From contig NZ_BEDT01000003.1 in assembly GCF_002260845.1 (NCBI RefSeq), positions 124,001-188,000 of the forward strand: a stretch of DNA of 64,000 bases, written 5' to 3'. Position numbers and translations under genes: made by a program. The stretch comes from Pseudolactococcus reticulitermitis (GTDB taxonomy: Bacteria > Bacillota > Bacilli > Lactobacillales > Streptococcaceae). Shown piece by piece: positions 33,801-43,977 of this stretch; within the stretch, counting starts at the first letter, position 1; each line of letters begins with the position of its first letter. The notes under the pieces were generated by a model, which worked only from the letters and a program-made list of their open reading frames with translations, was not told the origin of the DNA and searched no databases.

Positions 33801-34280
33801 TTAAATTGCTGCTTCCGCTACTTGTAAAGCCTTGTCATAATTCGGTTCTTCTGTCATCTCAGACAAAATTTCAGCATAGATGATTTGACCATCTTTAATC
33901 ACAAAAACGCTACGGGCTAATAGATTGGCCTCAGTCATGACGAGACCGTAGCGCTTGCCAAATTCATTTTTGACATCGGATAAAATCGTCATATCAACGC
34001 CCTCAGCGGCACACCAGTTGGCTTGTTCTTCTGCCGTATTGTTAGAAATAGAAAGAAAGGTAATTGCTTTATGGGCTGCAGCTTCTTGATTAAAGCGACG
34101 CGTTTGAAGGGAACAGACGCTGGTGTTAATGTCTGGAAAAACACTGATGATAATTGGGCTTGGCAATTTTGACAAAGTCACGATAGTATCATGCTGATCT
34201 TTCAAGCTAAAATCAGGTGCTGAACCCGTTGTCAGTGGGGTAATTTCAGTAAATAGGTCACCAAATCTTGTAATTTTCAT
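33801..34280 (-). CDS. tpx: Thiol peroxidase
   Basis: A 159-aa peroxiredoxin of the Tpx type that reduces hydrogen peroxide and organic peroxides using thioredoxin. The peroxidatic cysteine is in PDINTSVCSLQTRRFN. The family's usual resolving cysteine about 34 residues later is replaced here: the segment ISNNTAEEQANWCAAEGVD supplies a cysteine at a similar place. GGAGA precedes the ATG. Monocistronic, between two terminators. Confidence 0.9.
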   Translation of the reverse strand: MKITRFGDLFTEITPLTTGSAPDFSLKDQHDTIVTLSKLPSPIIISVFPDINTSVCSLQTRRFNQEAAAHKAITFLSISNNTAEEQANWCAAEGVDMTILSDVKNEFGKRYGLVMTEANLLARSVFVIKDGQIIYAEILSEMTEEPNYDKALQVAEAAI

Positions 34281-34314
34281 AGGTTGTCTCCATATCCTTT
34301 TTCTTTCATTATAA

Positions 34315-34345
34315 TAAAAAATCGTCTGAGTTCACACTCAAACGA
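34315..34345 (-). terminator. Terminator of pgi
   Basis: Minus-strand 10-bp stem TCGTTTGAGT/ACTCAGACGA, loop GTGA, six Ts, right after pgi. Confidence 0.87.
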
Positions 34346-34353
34346 CTTAGATA

Positions 34354-35700
34354 TTATAAACGTGCGTTTAATTCTGCACCGAGTGCTTCAAAGCCTGGTT
34401 TACCAAGCAAGGCGAACATATTTTTCTTGTAAGCTTCAACCCCTGGTTGGTCAAATGGATTGACACCATTGAGGTAGCCGGAAAGACCAATCGCGATTTC
34501 AAAGAAGTAGATGAGGTAACCCAATGTAAAGGCATCTTGTTTCTTGATGGTCACAACTGAGTTCGGCACACCACCGTCAGTATGAGCAAGCAAGACACCT
34601 TGGAAAGCTTTGGTATTGACGAAGTCAACATCTTTGCCTTCAAGATAGCCAAGACCGTCAAGATCTTCTGCTTCTGTCGGGATGTTGATGTTCAAGGTTG
34701 CTTCTTCAATTTTAATCACTGTTTCAAAGAGGTTACGGCTACCTTCTTGGATAGATTGACCGATGGAGTGCAAATCTGTTGAAAAGTTAGCTGATGTTGG
34801 GTAAATGCCTTTGTAGTCTTTACCTTCTGATTCGCCAGCTAATTGTTTCCACCATTCGCTGAAGTATTGGAGTGATGGTTCATAGTTAGCCAAGATTTCG
34901 ATGGTTTTACCTTTGCGGTAAAGGATATTACGGAGAACAGCGTATTGGTAAGCTTGGTTGACTTTCAAGTCTGGTGTGCTGTATTCTTCACGGGCTGCTG
35001 CTGCACCATCCATCAAAGCTTGAATATCTGCGCCACTTGCTGCGATTGGCAAAAGACCAACCGGTGTCAAGACTGTGAAACGACCACCGACAGCATCTGG
35101 TACGACAAATGATTCCCAACCTTCTGCATCAGCTTGGACTTTAACCGCACCTTTTTCTTTATCAGTTGTGGCGTAAATGCGTTTGTTCGCTTCTGCTTGA
35201 CCATATTTTTTGATCAAAAGTTCTTTGAAGACACGGAAAGCGATAGCAGGCTCTGTTGTTGTCCCTGATTTCGAGATGACATTGACAGAGAAATCTTTAT
35301 CGCTAACGTAGTCAACGAGTTGTGACAAGTAAGTCGATGAAATGGAGTTACCAGCGTACAAAATTTGTGGCGCTTGGCGTTTTTCTTTTGAGTCAAGGTT
35401 GACAAATGAGCTGTTCAAGAAATCAATCGCTGCTTTTGCCCCAAGGTATGACCCACCAATCCCAATGACGACTAATACATCACTGTCAGATTTGATTTTT
35501 TCAGCTGATGTCAAAATGCGATCAAATTCTGCTTTGTCGTAATCTTTTGGCAAATCAATCCAGCCTGTAAAGTCTGACCCTTGACCAGAACCATCACGCA
35601 AGGCAGCATCAAATGCTGTCACTGCTGGCTGTAAGTAGTCAAATTCGTGCTGAGCAACGAACGGTAAAGCTGTTTTGTAATCAAATTTAATGTGTGACAT
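34354..35700 (-). CDS. pgi: Glucose-6-phosphate isomerase
   Basis: A 448-aa glycolytic enzyme interconverting glucose-6-phosphate and fructose-6-phosphate in the cytoplasm. Motifs include [29 protein letters not shown] (phosphate binding), [14 protein letters not shown] and [12 protein letters not shown] (PGI signature). Length fits the short Gram-positive type. It lies behind an unusually long, hairpin-rich leader of about 340 nt and ends at a strong terminator. It also feeds the glycogen operon further along. Confidence 0.97.
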   Translation of the reverse strand: MSHIKFDYKTALPFVAQHEFDYLQPAVTAFDAALRDGSGQGSDFTGWIDLPKDYDKAEFDRILTSAEKIKSDSDVLVVIGIGGSYLGAKAAIDFLNSSFVNLDSKEKRQAPQILYAGNSISSTYLSQLVDYVSDKDFSVNVISKSGTTTEPAIAFRVFKELLIKKYGQAEANKRIYATTDKEKGAVKVQADAEGWESFVVPDAVGGRFTVLTPVGLLPIAASGADIQALMDGAAAAREEYSTPDLKVNQAYQYAVLRNILYRKGKTIEILANYEPSLQYFSEWWKQLAGESEGKDYKGIYPTSANFSTDLHSIGQSIQEGSRNLFETVIKIEEATLNINIPTEAEDLDGLGYLEGKDVDFVNTKAFQGVLLAHTDGGVPNSVVTIKKQDAFTLGYLIYFFEIAIGLSGYLNGVNPFDQPGVEAYKKNMFALLGKPGFEALGAELNARL

Positions 35701-36041
35701 GTTTTCTCCTTATTTGAACTTCAAGCTAACTTCTTGTCAACACCTAAGTGATAAATCACTAAGGCACGTTGCCTTTAGCTTTTTCGTATGCCGCTAAAGC
35801 GACAACTGCAATGCCATAGGAAAATAGATGATTTCTGAACCTGCGCAAGCGCAGAAGTTTCACCCGCGACGAGTCATCACAGGAGCACCATAAATCCCTA
35901 ATTTTCTACAGAAGTGATGCGACTATGTCGCATCACTTTCAGTATCATGCTTTAATGAATTGGTGTGGGAACACACGTTTCTCTTAACGCTCATGCGCCA
36001 AGTTGAGTTTTTAGCAAACTTTTATACTAAAAAAATCAATT
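35701..36041 (-). other. Long structured 5' leader of pgi
   Basis: About 340 nt between the promoter and ATG without an ORF. It contains a perfect 10-bp hairpin GTGATGCGAC/GTCGCATCAC (35914-35936), repeat R3 (35817-35909), CTTTAGC/GCTAAAG near 35777-35798, and AGTGA/TCACT near 35748-35761. Its two ends match the pheS-pheT gap (repeat R2). No known riboswitch consensus is recognised. Confidence 0.55.
35817..35909 (-). repeat. Hairpin element R3, copy in the pgi leader
   Basis: Same terminal sequences as the element at 6217-6279 (TAGAAAATTAGGGATTT and AAATCATCTATTTTCCTA on the minus strand). The interior is longer (93 bp in total) and carries a CTGCGC/GCGCAG hairpin. Confidence 0.6.
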
Positions 36042-36047
36042 TGATTC

Positions 36048-36076
36048 ATTTTACCGCTTTTTACTGTTTTTTTCAA
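36048..36076 (-). promoter_or_regulatory. Promoter of pgi
   Basis: Minus-strand TTGAAA (36071-36076), 17-bp spacer, TAAAAT (36048-36053). Confidence 0.7.
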
Positions 36077-36158
36077 GGATTTTATCACCAATTTGCGACT
36101 TATTTTCCAAAGATACTGCTAGTGTTTCCTCGTGTCATCTTAAACATAAAAATTAATG

Positions 36159-37706
36159 TTATTTTTCGTGTCCATTACTAATCTGAACAACGACCGTGCA
36201 AGTCAGCGGGACAAACTCATTCAGCGCACTCTGACCGACAACCATGCCTTTGGTTTCAGAGCTATTCACATATTGTACTTGATATATTATATTTGCCCCT
36301 TTCGACGTATAATCATTGTAGAAAGTGCCCTGCAGCTCGCCCTCAGTTTGCCCTTTCAAATCCTTGATGTAGACACGCCCGAGCGAGTAGGTCGCCGTAA
36401 TATCTGGTATCGTATCTTTGGCAAAATACTGAGTGCCCGCAGCAACAGACTGGCTGATAAAGCCACCGTAGGGGATGGTATCGCTATAAACTTGTTTTGA
36501 AATGACCGGTAGATTTTTCGCTGCGCCACTTGATTGGTCAAAAGTAAACTGTGAAAAATCAGGGACAGTCATCGGTTTACCAAGAGAAAGCGTGATCGTA
36601 ATCGTATCTGCTTTCGAGACTTTCTCCCCCTTAGCAACTGACTGCGACATCACTTTATCAGCCTCAATCGTTTCACTGCCAGCAGTCTCAAAGGTGACTT
36701 TAACCCCCTTTTCCTTACTCCAAGTGTTGATTTGTTCTTTGGTTTGACTCGAAAAATCAGGCACTTCAATATTTTTAACCACAGGCTCTTTCCCTTTAGA
36801 ATAGTAAAGAGTCAGGTTGTCTTCCCGTTTAAAGTCAGCCGCCGTGACATCTGGATTGGTAAATGTCTGCTTGAGATAGGTATCTTTTGCGACTGTCTCC
36901 GAATAGTCAAGCTGCACGGTTGTGTTGTCAAGTTTATTTTTCTTGATAAAGTCACGCGCTTCAACAACTGACAACTTAGAAAAATCTGGAAGTTCAATTT
37001 TTTCTTTAGGGTCTGCGCCCAGACTAACGGTCAGTTTAACTGTTTTTTTCTTGGAAATTGTCCGATTTTTGTCTGATGCTTTGATGATTTGATTAACCTT
37101 TTTGTCAAAGTTATAGACACGGTCAACATCTAGCTTGACCTTATGCTCATCCGCCCAAGTTTGTGCTGTACTCACAGATTTCCCTATGAAATCAGGTACC
37201 TTAATATGCGTCTGAGCATAATAAAACCAGGCAATGCCAGATACCGCTAGAAGGCTGACGCCGGCAATGATGGCTCGCTTTATCTTCTGTTTTTTGGCAA
37301 AAGATTGATCCTTGACCAGCAGTTCATCATCCTGAGAAGCCGTTAAATTGCTCAGAAAGGCCTCCAACTCATCATTCAATTCATTTTCTGGCTCATTTTC
37401 TGATAAATCGTCAGTCAAGCTATCATGAGAATCGTCATTAGCTAGCTCATCTTCTGGACTGTCATTGATGACATCTGGCGCCGTCTCATCTGCTAGCGTC
37501 TCACAAGACGCACTAGCATCCGATACTTCAGAGCCTACGTCTGTCACATCATCTGTGGCTGCGTCAATCGTCTCTAACCTAACAGGTTCAGCTGCTGAAT
37601 TTTCTGATACCATGTCCGGCAAGTCTGTTTCGGGCGTTACATCCTTCCGGTCAGTCCCATCCTTTTGGTATTTATCACGCGTAAAATTAGATAGAAAATC
37701 ACTCAT
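36159..37706 (-). CDS. Membrane-anchored PASTA-repeat protein lacking a kinase domain
   Basis: A 515-aa protein. Residues 1-135 are acidic and low in complexity, a basic stretch and one membrane span follow (about 143-163, AIIAGVSLLAVSGIAWFYYA), then five extracellular PASTA repeats of about 65 residues beginning VPDFIGK, LPDFSKL, VPDFSSQ, VPDFSQF and IKDLKGQ. PASTA domains bind muropeptides or lipid II in PrkC/StkP kinases, but no kinase domain is present here. It overlaps the ABC ATPase gene by 8 bp and so is the third gene of an ABC operon. A cell-wall stress sensing role is an inference. Confidence 0.82.
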   Translation of the reverse strand: MSDFLSNFTRDKYQKDGTDRKDVTPETDLPDMVSENSAAEPVRLETIDAATDDVTDVGSEVSDASASCETLADETAPDVINDSPEDELANDDSHDSLTDDLSENEPENELNDELEAFLSNLTASQDDELLVKDQSFAKKQKIKRAIIAGVSLLAVSGIAWFYYAQTHIKVPDFIGKSVSTAQTWADEHKVKLDVDRVYNFDKKVNQIIKASDKNRTISKKKTVKLTVSLGADPKEKIELPDFSKLSVVEARDFIKKNKLDNTTVQLDYSETVAKDTYLKQTFTNPDVTAADFKREDNLTLYYSKGKEPVVKNIEVPDFSSQTKEQINTWSKEKGVKVTFETAGSETIEADKVMSQSVAKGEKVSKADTITITLSLGKPMTVPDFSQFTFDQSSGAAKNLPVISKQVYSDTIPYGGFISQSVAAGTQYFAKDTIPDITATYSLGRVYIKDLKGQTEGELQGTFYNDYTSKGANIIYQVQYVNSSETKGMVVGQSALNEFVPLTCTVVVQISNGHEK

Positions 37707-38370
37707 TAATTAAATTTCCTTTTTTCAAACGGTAGGTCACATCTGATTTTTCAGCCACTTCTTGGGAATGGGTCACAACAATCACAGCCTTATCATTTTC
37801 ATGTGCCAAACGCTTAAAGATAGAGACAATCTCAGCTTCCCGCTCTTCATCAAGATTACCAGTTGGTTCATCTGCTAGGATGACATCACTATTGGTCGCA
37901 AGCGCACGGGCAATGGCAATCCGTTGCTGCTCGCCACCTGATAATTCGCTGACTAAACGGTCAGCCTTTTCACGCGTAATCCCGATATAATCCAAGAGAT
38001 TATAGGCTACCGTTTTTTGGTCGGCAGGTAAATCATTATCCGTGATGTCCATGGCGACAAGGATATTTTCAACAGCTGTTAAATAAGGCACCAGATTATT
38101 ATTTTGAAAGACAATCGAGACTTTATTACGACGGTAACTGTCAAGCCCGATCGTCTGAATATCTGTCCCTTCAAACAAAACTTGTCCTTCTTTTGCCACA
38201 TCCAATCCCGCAATCATTGACAGAAAAGTTGTTTTGCCAGAGCCAGATTCACCGACAATGGTATAGAATTTTCCTTTTTCAAAGCTCACCGACACGTCAC
38301 GCAAAATATAGTGTTGCATATCACCGTCTTGGTAGTAATAATTCAAGTTTTTAGTTTCAATAATCGACAT
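37699..38370 (-). CDS. ABC transporter ATP-binding protein (MacB/LolD type)
   Basis: A 223-aa ATPase with Walker [11 protein letters not shown], signature ELSGGEQQR, Walker [13 protein letters not shown] and switch histidine in VVTHSQE. This is the MacB/FtsE/LolD class that drives mechanotransmission rather than classical pumping. It lies 6 bp after its permease gene and overlaps the PASTA gene. Confidence 0.9.
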   Translation of the reverse strand: MSIIETKNLNYYYQDGDMQHYILRDVSVSFEKGKFYTIVGESGSGKTTFLSMIAGLDVAKEGQVLFEGTDIQTIGLDSYRRNKVSIVFQNNNLVPYLTAVENILVAMDITDNDLPADQKTVAYNLLDYIGITREKADRLVSELSGGEQQRIAIARALATNSDVILADEPTGNLDEEREAEIVSIFKRLAHENDKAVIVVTHSQEVAEKSDVTYRLKKGNLINE

Positions 38371-38376
38371 AGCTCT

Positions 38377-39969
38377 TTACCCCAACAAGATTTTCTTTGG
38401 CTTTAATTTGAAGATATAAAGCGTTGATAGCAGGACTGACACAATGACTGTTCCCAGACCTGCGAGCAGGTAGGTCACGATATAAAACGGGGTGAATGAG
38501 ACCACATAATTATCCGCGATTGTCGTCGCATCAACTGCCACACCCGTACTAAATATGGCAGAGGCACTCATCATGTTGCCACTCATCCCAGCAGTTGCAG
38601 CCTGACCGCTATCTGAACTGAGAAAGGCCTCTGACGCAAAACTACCCAGAAATTTCCCTGTAATCAGTGAAATCACCAAAGCAACAACGGCTACTGTTAA
38701 GACTTCAACCATGATTTGCAAAATGACATTTGACTTTTTGTCGCCAAGTGACAGATAAATCCCTAATTCCCGTTTTCGATCCCGCATAAAGAGCAAGATA
38801 ACCAGTAGAATTAGGACAATTGACAACAGGACAGCAGCAATAATCACAGCCTTGGCAATTTTAGATAGCTTGTTAAATTGCCCTGCGATATTGTCAAATT
38901 CATCTGTTGCCGCCATCACCGAAAAGTATTTTGGTAATAGTGGCTTGGTGTCAGCTTTGAACTTTTCCAGATCATCCACTGATTTCAGCTGAAAAATCGG
39001 AATATAGTAGGGTCTAGAGGCAACTTCGGCATCCTCCTCAGTCATACCAGCCATCATATCAGGGTAGTCAGTCATGAGCATTTGTCTAAAGCCTTGTTCC
39101 ATGGTGTAAACAGTTTTATTGGGCATGTAGAGCGTGTTATAATTTTCAAAATCAAATGCTTCTTGCCCTGTCCCATATGGGACAGCCGCTGCATGCACAA
39201 CTGAACCACTAGACGCTTTACCAGATTGACCCGTTTTTTTCTGAACAGCCTCTAACACATCGTAAGTCCCAACAACCTTAACTTTCGTGTTAAATGATTT
39301 GCTGTCCTCAGGCTTACTTTCAGCATTATCCGTATCCATATCACCTAAGCCTTGTGTATTTTGGTCAATGGTCATCTCATCGCCGACATGAAGGCCATTT
39401 TTATCAGCAAACTTCTTAGAAATCAAAACAACATTTGACCCTTTTTTAACGTCATCTGCTGTGAAGACACTACCCTCAGCCAATTTAATTTTCCCTAAGG
39501 TAATATCCATCATTTTAGGATCTTGGACACCCCTAATTGAAATGTAATTGTTGGCATACGCAACATTTCCATCACTATCAGAAGTTTCTTTGTCTTCATT
39601 TTTTTTATCTGCCGTCGGATCATAAGTCTTTAGCAACTTCGACTCAAAGCCAGTCTGCTCAGAATAATCATAGTTTTTAACATAAGGACTAGCTGCAATT
39701 TTTTGGATGGTTTTTTCGGTTAAGGCTGAATAGTCAGCACCCGTTATACTTTCTAATTCTTTTTGTATCTTGGTGTTGCCCCAGTCTATCCCAACTGTTG
39801 CAATGGCACCCATTTGTTCTTTGGTCGTTTTCTCAACATTTTGTGTGGATTGCTGAATGATGACACTACCCGCTAAAATATTACCCAGTATAAAAATCAC
39901 TGCAAACAAAATCAGTGATTTCGACTTTTGTCGTGTGACTGAGCGGATTGCTCGTTTAAAAAAATTCAT
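38377..39969 (-). CDS. FtsX/MacB-like ABC permease with large extracellular domain
   Basis: A 530-aa membrane protein. One N-terminal span (FKRAIRSVTRQKSKSLILFAVIFILGNILAGS) is followed by an extracellular MacB-type periplasmic-core domain of about 320 residues and three C-terminal spans in an FtsX domain (about 365-525). Such permeases act in antimicrobial peptide defence, lipoprotein release or activation of wall hydrolases. It is the first gene of the operon and has a consensus promoter overlapped by a strong dyad. Confidence 0.87.
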   Translation of the reverse strand: MNFFKRAIRSVTRQKSKSLILFAVIFILGNILAGSVIIQQSTQNVEKTTKEQMGAIATVGIDWGNTKIQKELESITGADYSALTEKTIQKIAASPYVKNYDYSEQTGFESKLLKTYDPTADKKNEDKETSDSDGNVAYANNYISIRGVQDPKMMDITLGKIKLAEGSVFTADDVKKGSNVVLISKKFADKNGLHVGDEMTIDQNTQGLGDMDTDNAESKPEDSKSFNTKVKVVGTYDVLEAVQKKTGQSGKASSGSVVHAAAVPYGTGQEAFDFENYNTLYMPNKTVYTMEQGFRQMLMTDYPDMMAGMTEEDAEVASRPYYIPIFQLKSVDDLEKFKADTKPLLPKYFSVMAATDEFDNIAGQFNKLSKIAKAVIIAAVLLSIVLILLVILLFMRDRKRELGIYLSLGDKKSNVILQIMVEVLTVAVVALVISLITGKFLGSFASEAFLSSDSGQAATAGMSGNMMSASAIFSTGVAVDATTIADNYVVSFTPFYIVTYLLAGLGTVIVSVLLSTLYIFKLKPKKILLG

Positions 39970-40055
39970 AATTCTCCTTTTTTCCCTTGTTCATCTTTCA
40001 TTTAGGCAGCATTTTAACAAACGCTTCAATCCTAAATATCCTGTGTTTTCTCCCT

Positions 40056-40082
40056 ATGTGTACTATTATATATAGTACATAT
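40056..40082. promoter_or_regulatory. Operator dyad at the ABC/PASTA operon promoter
   Basis: GTACTA-N7-TAGTAC inside a longer ATGT...ACAT arrangement, centred on the -10 box. The form is reminiscent of PadR-family sites (ATGT-N-ACAT). No regulator gene lies next to it. Confidence 0.55.
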
Positions 40083-40093
40083 GTTTTTGTCAA
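40065..40093 (-). promoter_or_regulatory. Promoter of the ABC/PASTA operon
   Basis: Minus-strand TTGACA (40088-40093), 17-bp spacer, TATAAT (40065-40070): a perfect consensus, which implies that the overlapping dyad is a repressor site. Confidence 0.85.
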
Positions 40094-40145
40094 TGATAAA
40101 CTCTGTGTTTCAAGTCACTCCGCCCTCAATCTTATAGAGAATTGA

Positions 40146-41381
<1,236 letters not shown>

Positions 41382-41397
41382 ATTCGTTTGAAAAATG

Positions 41398-41430
41398 AAC
41401 TTGCAGGTAATCTCCCGCAAGTTTTTTTGT
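41398..41430 (+). terminator. Terminator of the BaiN-like gene
   Basis: Stem AACTTGC/GCAAGTT with a 12-nt loop and seven Ts. Confidence 0.8.
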
Positions 41431-41464
41431 CGTCTAGTGCATCAAATCTGCTTGACCGAACATC

Positions 41465-41495
41465 AAAAAACAAGCCATTCCAAGATGGCTTGTTT
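41465..41495 (-). terminator. Terminator of the glycogen operon
   Basis: Minus-strand 10-bp stem AAACAAGCCA/TGGCTTGTTT, 8-nt loop, T run, after glgP. Confidence 0.85.
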
Positions 41496-41520
41496 GCGTT
41501 CCTATTTTCTTGTTTTGAGT

Positions 41521-43923
41521 TTATAGAATCCCCCAGATTTCACGCGCATAAAGCTCAATCGTATCATCACTCGTGAAACGGCCTGAGTTGGCAATATTTT
41601 TCATGGCTTTGGCTTGCCAAGCATTTTTATCCTTGTAAAGCTCTGAGATATAGGCTTGTTTCGCCACATAATCATCGAAGTCTTCCAGTAAGAAATACTC
41701 GTCATTATAGGAAATCAAGGCATCCCAGATTTCATAGCCTTCATAGTGGGTATTTGGAATCGTGCCATCTGTAAAAGCATCCACGACACGTTTCAGTCTC
41801 GGATTATTGTCATAGATCTGGCGAGAATTATAGTCATGACGCGCATAGTGGTCATAAACGGCATCCTTGTCCATCCCGAAGATGACGATATTGTCTTCAC
41901 CGACAGCATCTTTGATTTCGATGTTAGCACCGTCAAGCGTCGCAAGTGTGATGGCGCCATTCAACATGAATTTCATGTTGGAGGTGCCACTGGCTTCTTT
42001 TCCGGCGGTCGAAATCTGCTCAGAGACATCTGCCGCAGGCACAATCAATTCAGCCAAGCTGACATTGTAGTTTTCTAGAAAAACAACTTTCAGCTGATTT
42101 CTGAGGCTCTCGTCATGGTTAATCAAATTCGCCAATTCGTTGATGATTTTAATCACAGATTTGGCAAAATGATAACCGGGCGCAGCCTTAGCCCCGAAGA
42201 AGAAGACCCGCGGTGTGATGTCCAAAGTCGGATCATCTTTCAAATCTTGATAGAGTTTAATAATGTGCATGACATTGAGCAACTGTCGTTTGTAAGCATG
42301 GAGTCGCTTAACTTGGACATCGAAAATGGCATGAATTGGCAGGTCAATCCCTTGTGTTTTCTTGACATAATCAGCCAAGCGCTGCTTGTTGGCTTGTTTG
42401 ACCTGATAAAAGTCATGCTGAATAGTCGGATCATCTAAGAAAGCTTCTAATTTTGATAATTCATGAACATTTGAGCGCCAGCCTTTACCGATTTGCTTGT
42501 CTAACAGCGCTGACATGTCAGGGTTGGCAATCTGACTCCAACGGCGTTGGGCAATCCCATTGGTTTTGTTGTTAAACTTCTCCGGATAGAGGAGATAAAA
42601 ATCTTTGAGGACGTCTTCAATCAGTAACTCAGTATGGAGTTTTGCCACACCATTGACCGAATGACCACCGATAATCGACAGATTCGCCATGTGAATCTGA
42701 CCGTTTTGGATGACACGCGTACGATCAATTATCGCTGCCTCGACTTTACCAGCCCATGTTTTGACAAACTGACGGTCAATCTCACCGACAATTTGATAAA
42801 TTCTCGGTACGATTTCTTTGAACAGGTCTGCATCCCATTTTTCAAGGGCTTCGGAAAGGACTGTATGGTTAGTATAACTCATGACTTGCGTCGTCGTAGC
42901 CCAAGCGACTTCCCACTCTAAGTTATAGTCATCGATTAAGATGCGCATCAGCTCTGGTACTGCCATGGCAGGGTGCGTATCATTAATATGCACGGCGACT
43001 TTCTCGTGAATTTGAGCCATCGGCAAGCCCATCTTAGCATAAGACTTAACGATTGTCTGCAAACCAGCCGATACCATGAAATATTCCTGAATCAAACGCA
43101 ACGATTTTCCCTCACGCGTCGCATCATCTGGATAGAGGACACTTGTAATATCCTCTATCCGACGACGATCAGCCAAAGTCGGATAATCCAACTCATATTT
43201 TTCAGGAATTTCCACATCCCACAGGCGCAAGTTATTGACCACATTGTTGTTAAAACCGATTTGTGTTATGTCATAAGGCACGGCATGAAGGGTCTTAACA
43301 TTTTCGTAGACAGGTTTTAAATCGCCATTCTCTTGTGGAACAAGGTAGACGTTACCATAGATTTTGACGTCAACTGCCGCATGGGGTTTCTTGGTTTCCC
43401 AAACATTACCATCAGAAGGCAACCAAGCATCTGGCAGTTCGACTTGGTAGCCATTGACGATTTTTTGTTTAAAGAGACCGTACTTATATCGGATGCCATT
43501 CCCAAATCCCGGCGCACCAATGGTCGGTAGACTATCCATAAAGCATGACGCTAAACGTCCTAAGCCACCATTGCCCAGCGCCATATCGCGCTCAGCTGCA
43601 ACCAAGTCCATCAGGTCAACATCTAGGTCAGCCAAGGCCTCCTGAACGAGGTCATAGATACCGAGGTTTAAAAGGTTCGTTTGGAGCATCTTGCCCGGTA
43701 AAAACTCGATAGAGAAATAATAGGCTGTTTTTTTCTGTTCTTTGACGATTTCGTCACGATGACGGAGCCAATCCGGCATCACGTAACATTTGATGAGTTT
43801 TGCTAAGGCAATAAAACGTTCATCTGCGGTCGCTTCAGCATTTTGAATCATGAAATCTTCATGCAGTCGCATTTTAAAATCTTCGATAATTTTTTCTTTG
43901 GTTAAGTGTATCACGATAGCCAC
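41521..43923 (-). CDS. glgP: Glycogen phosphorylase
   Basis: An 800-aa PLP-dependent enzyme that releases glucose-1-phosphate from glycogen, of GT35 length. The PLP lysine lies in EASGTSNMKFMLNGAITLATLDGANIEI. Other conserved parts are GNGGLGRLASCFMDSLPTIG and RLHAYKRQLLNVMHI. The start is a GTG; a second GTG 9 nt further in (43914), behind AAGG, is equally possible. It lies 54 bp after glgA and is the last gene of the operon. Confidence 0.96.
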   Translation of the reverse strand: MAIVIHLTKEKIIEDFKMRLHEDFMIQNAEATADERFIALAKLIKCYVMPDWLRHRDEIVKEQKKTAYYFSIEFLPGKMLQTNLLNLGIYDLVQEALADLDVDLMDLVAAERDMALGNGGLGRLASCFMDSLPTIGAPGFGNGIRYKYGLFKQKIVNGYQVELPDAWLPSDGNVWETKKPHAAVDVKIYGNVYLVPQENGDLKPVYENVKTLHAVPYDITQIGFNNNVVNNLRLWDVEIPEKYELDYPTLADRRRIEDITSVLYPDDATREGKSLRLIQEYFMVSAGLQTIVKSYAKMGLPMAQIHEKVAVHINDTHPAMAVPELMRILIDDYNLEWEVAWATTTQVMSYTNHTVLSEALEKWDADLFKEIVPRIYQIVGEIDRQFVKTWAGKVEAAIIDRTRVIQNGQIHMANLSIIGGHSVNGVAKLHTELLIEDVLKDFYLLYPEKFNNKTNGIAQRRWSQIANPDMSALLDKQIGKGWRSNVHELSKLEAFLDDPTIQHDFYQVKQANKQRLADYVKKTQGIDLPIHAIFDVQVKRLHAYKRQLLNVMHIIKLYQDLKDDPTLDITPRVFFFGAKAAPGYHFAKSVIKIINELANLINHDESLRNQLKVVFLENYNVSLAELIVPAADVSEQISTAGKEASGTSNMKFMLNGAITLATLDGANIEIKDAVGEDNIVIFGMDKDAVYDHYARHDYNSRQIYDNNPRLKRVVDAFTDGTIPNTHYEGYEIWDALISYNDEYFLLEDFDDYVAKQAYISELYKDKNAWQAKAMKNIANSGRFTSDDTIELYAREIWGIL

Positions 43924-43977
43924 CTTATCTTATTTATTATGTTTGGGATGTGTTAGCTTTAGACAATTTAGCCCCCC

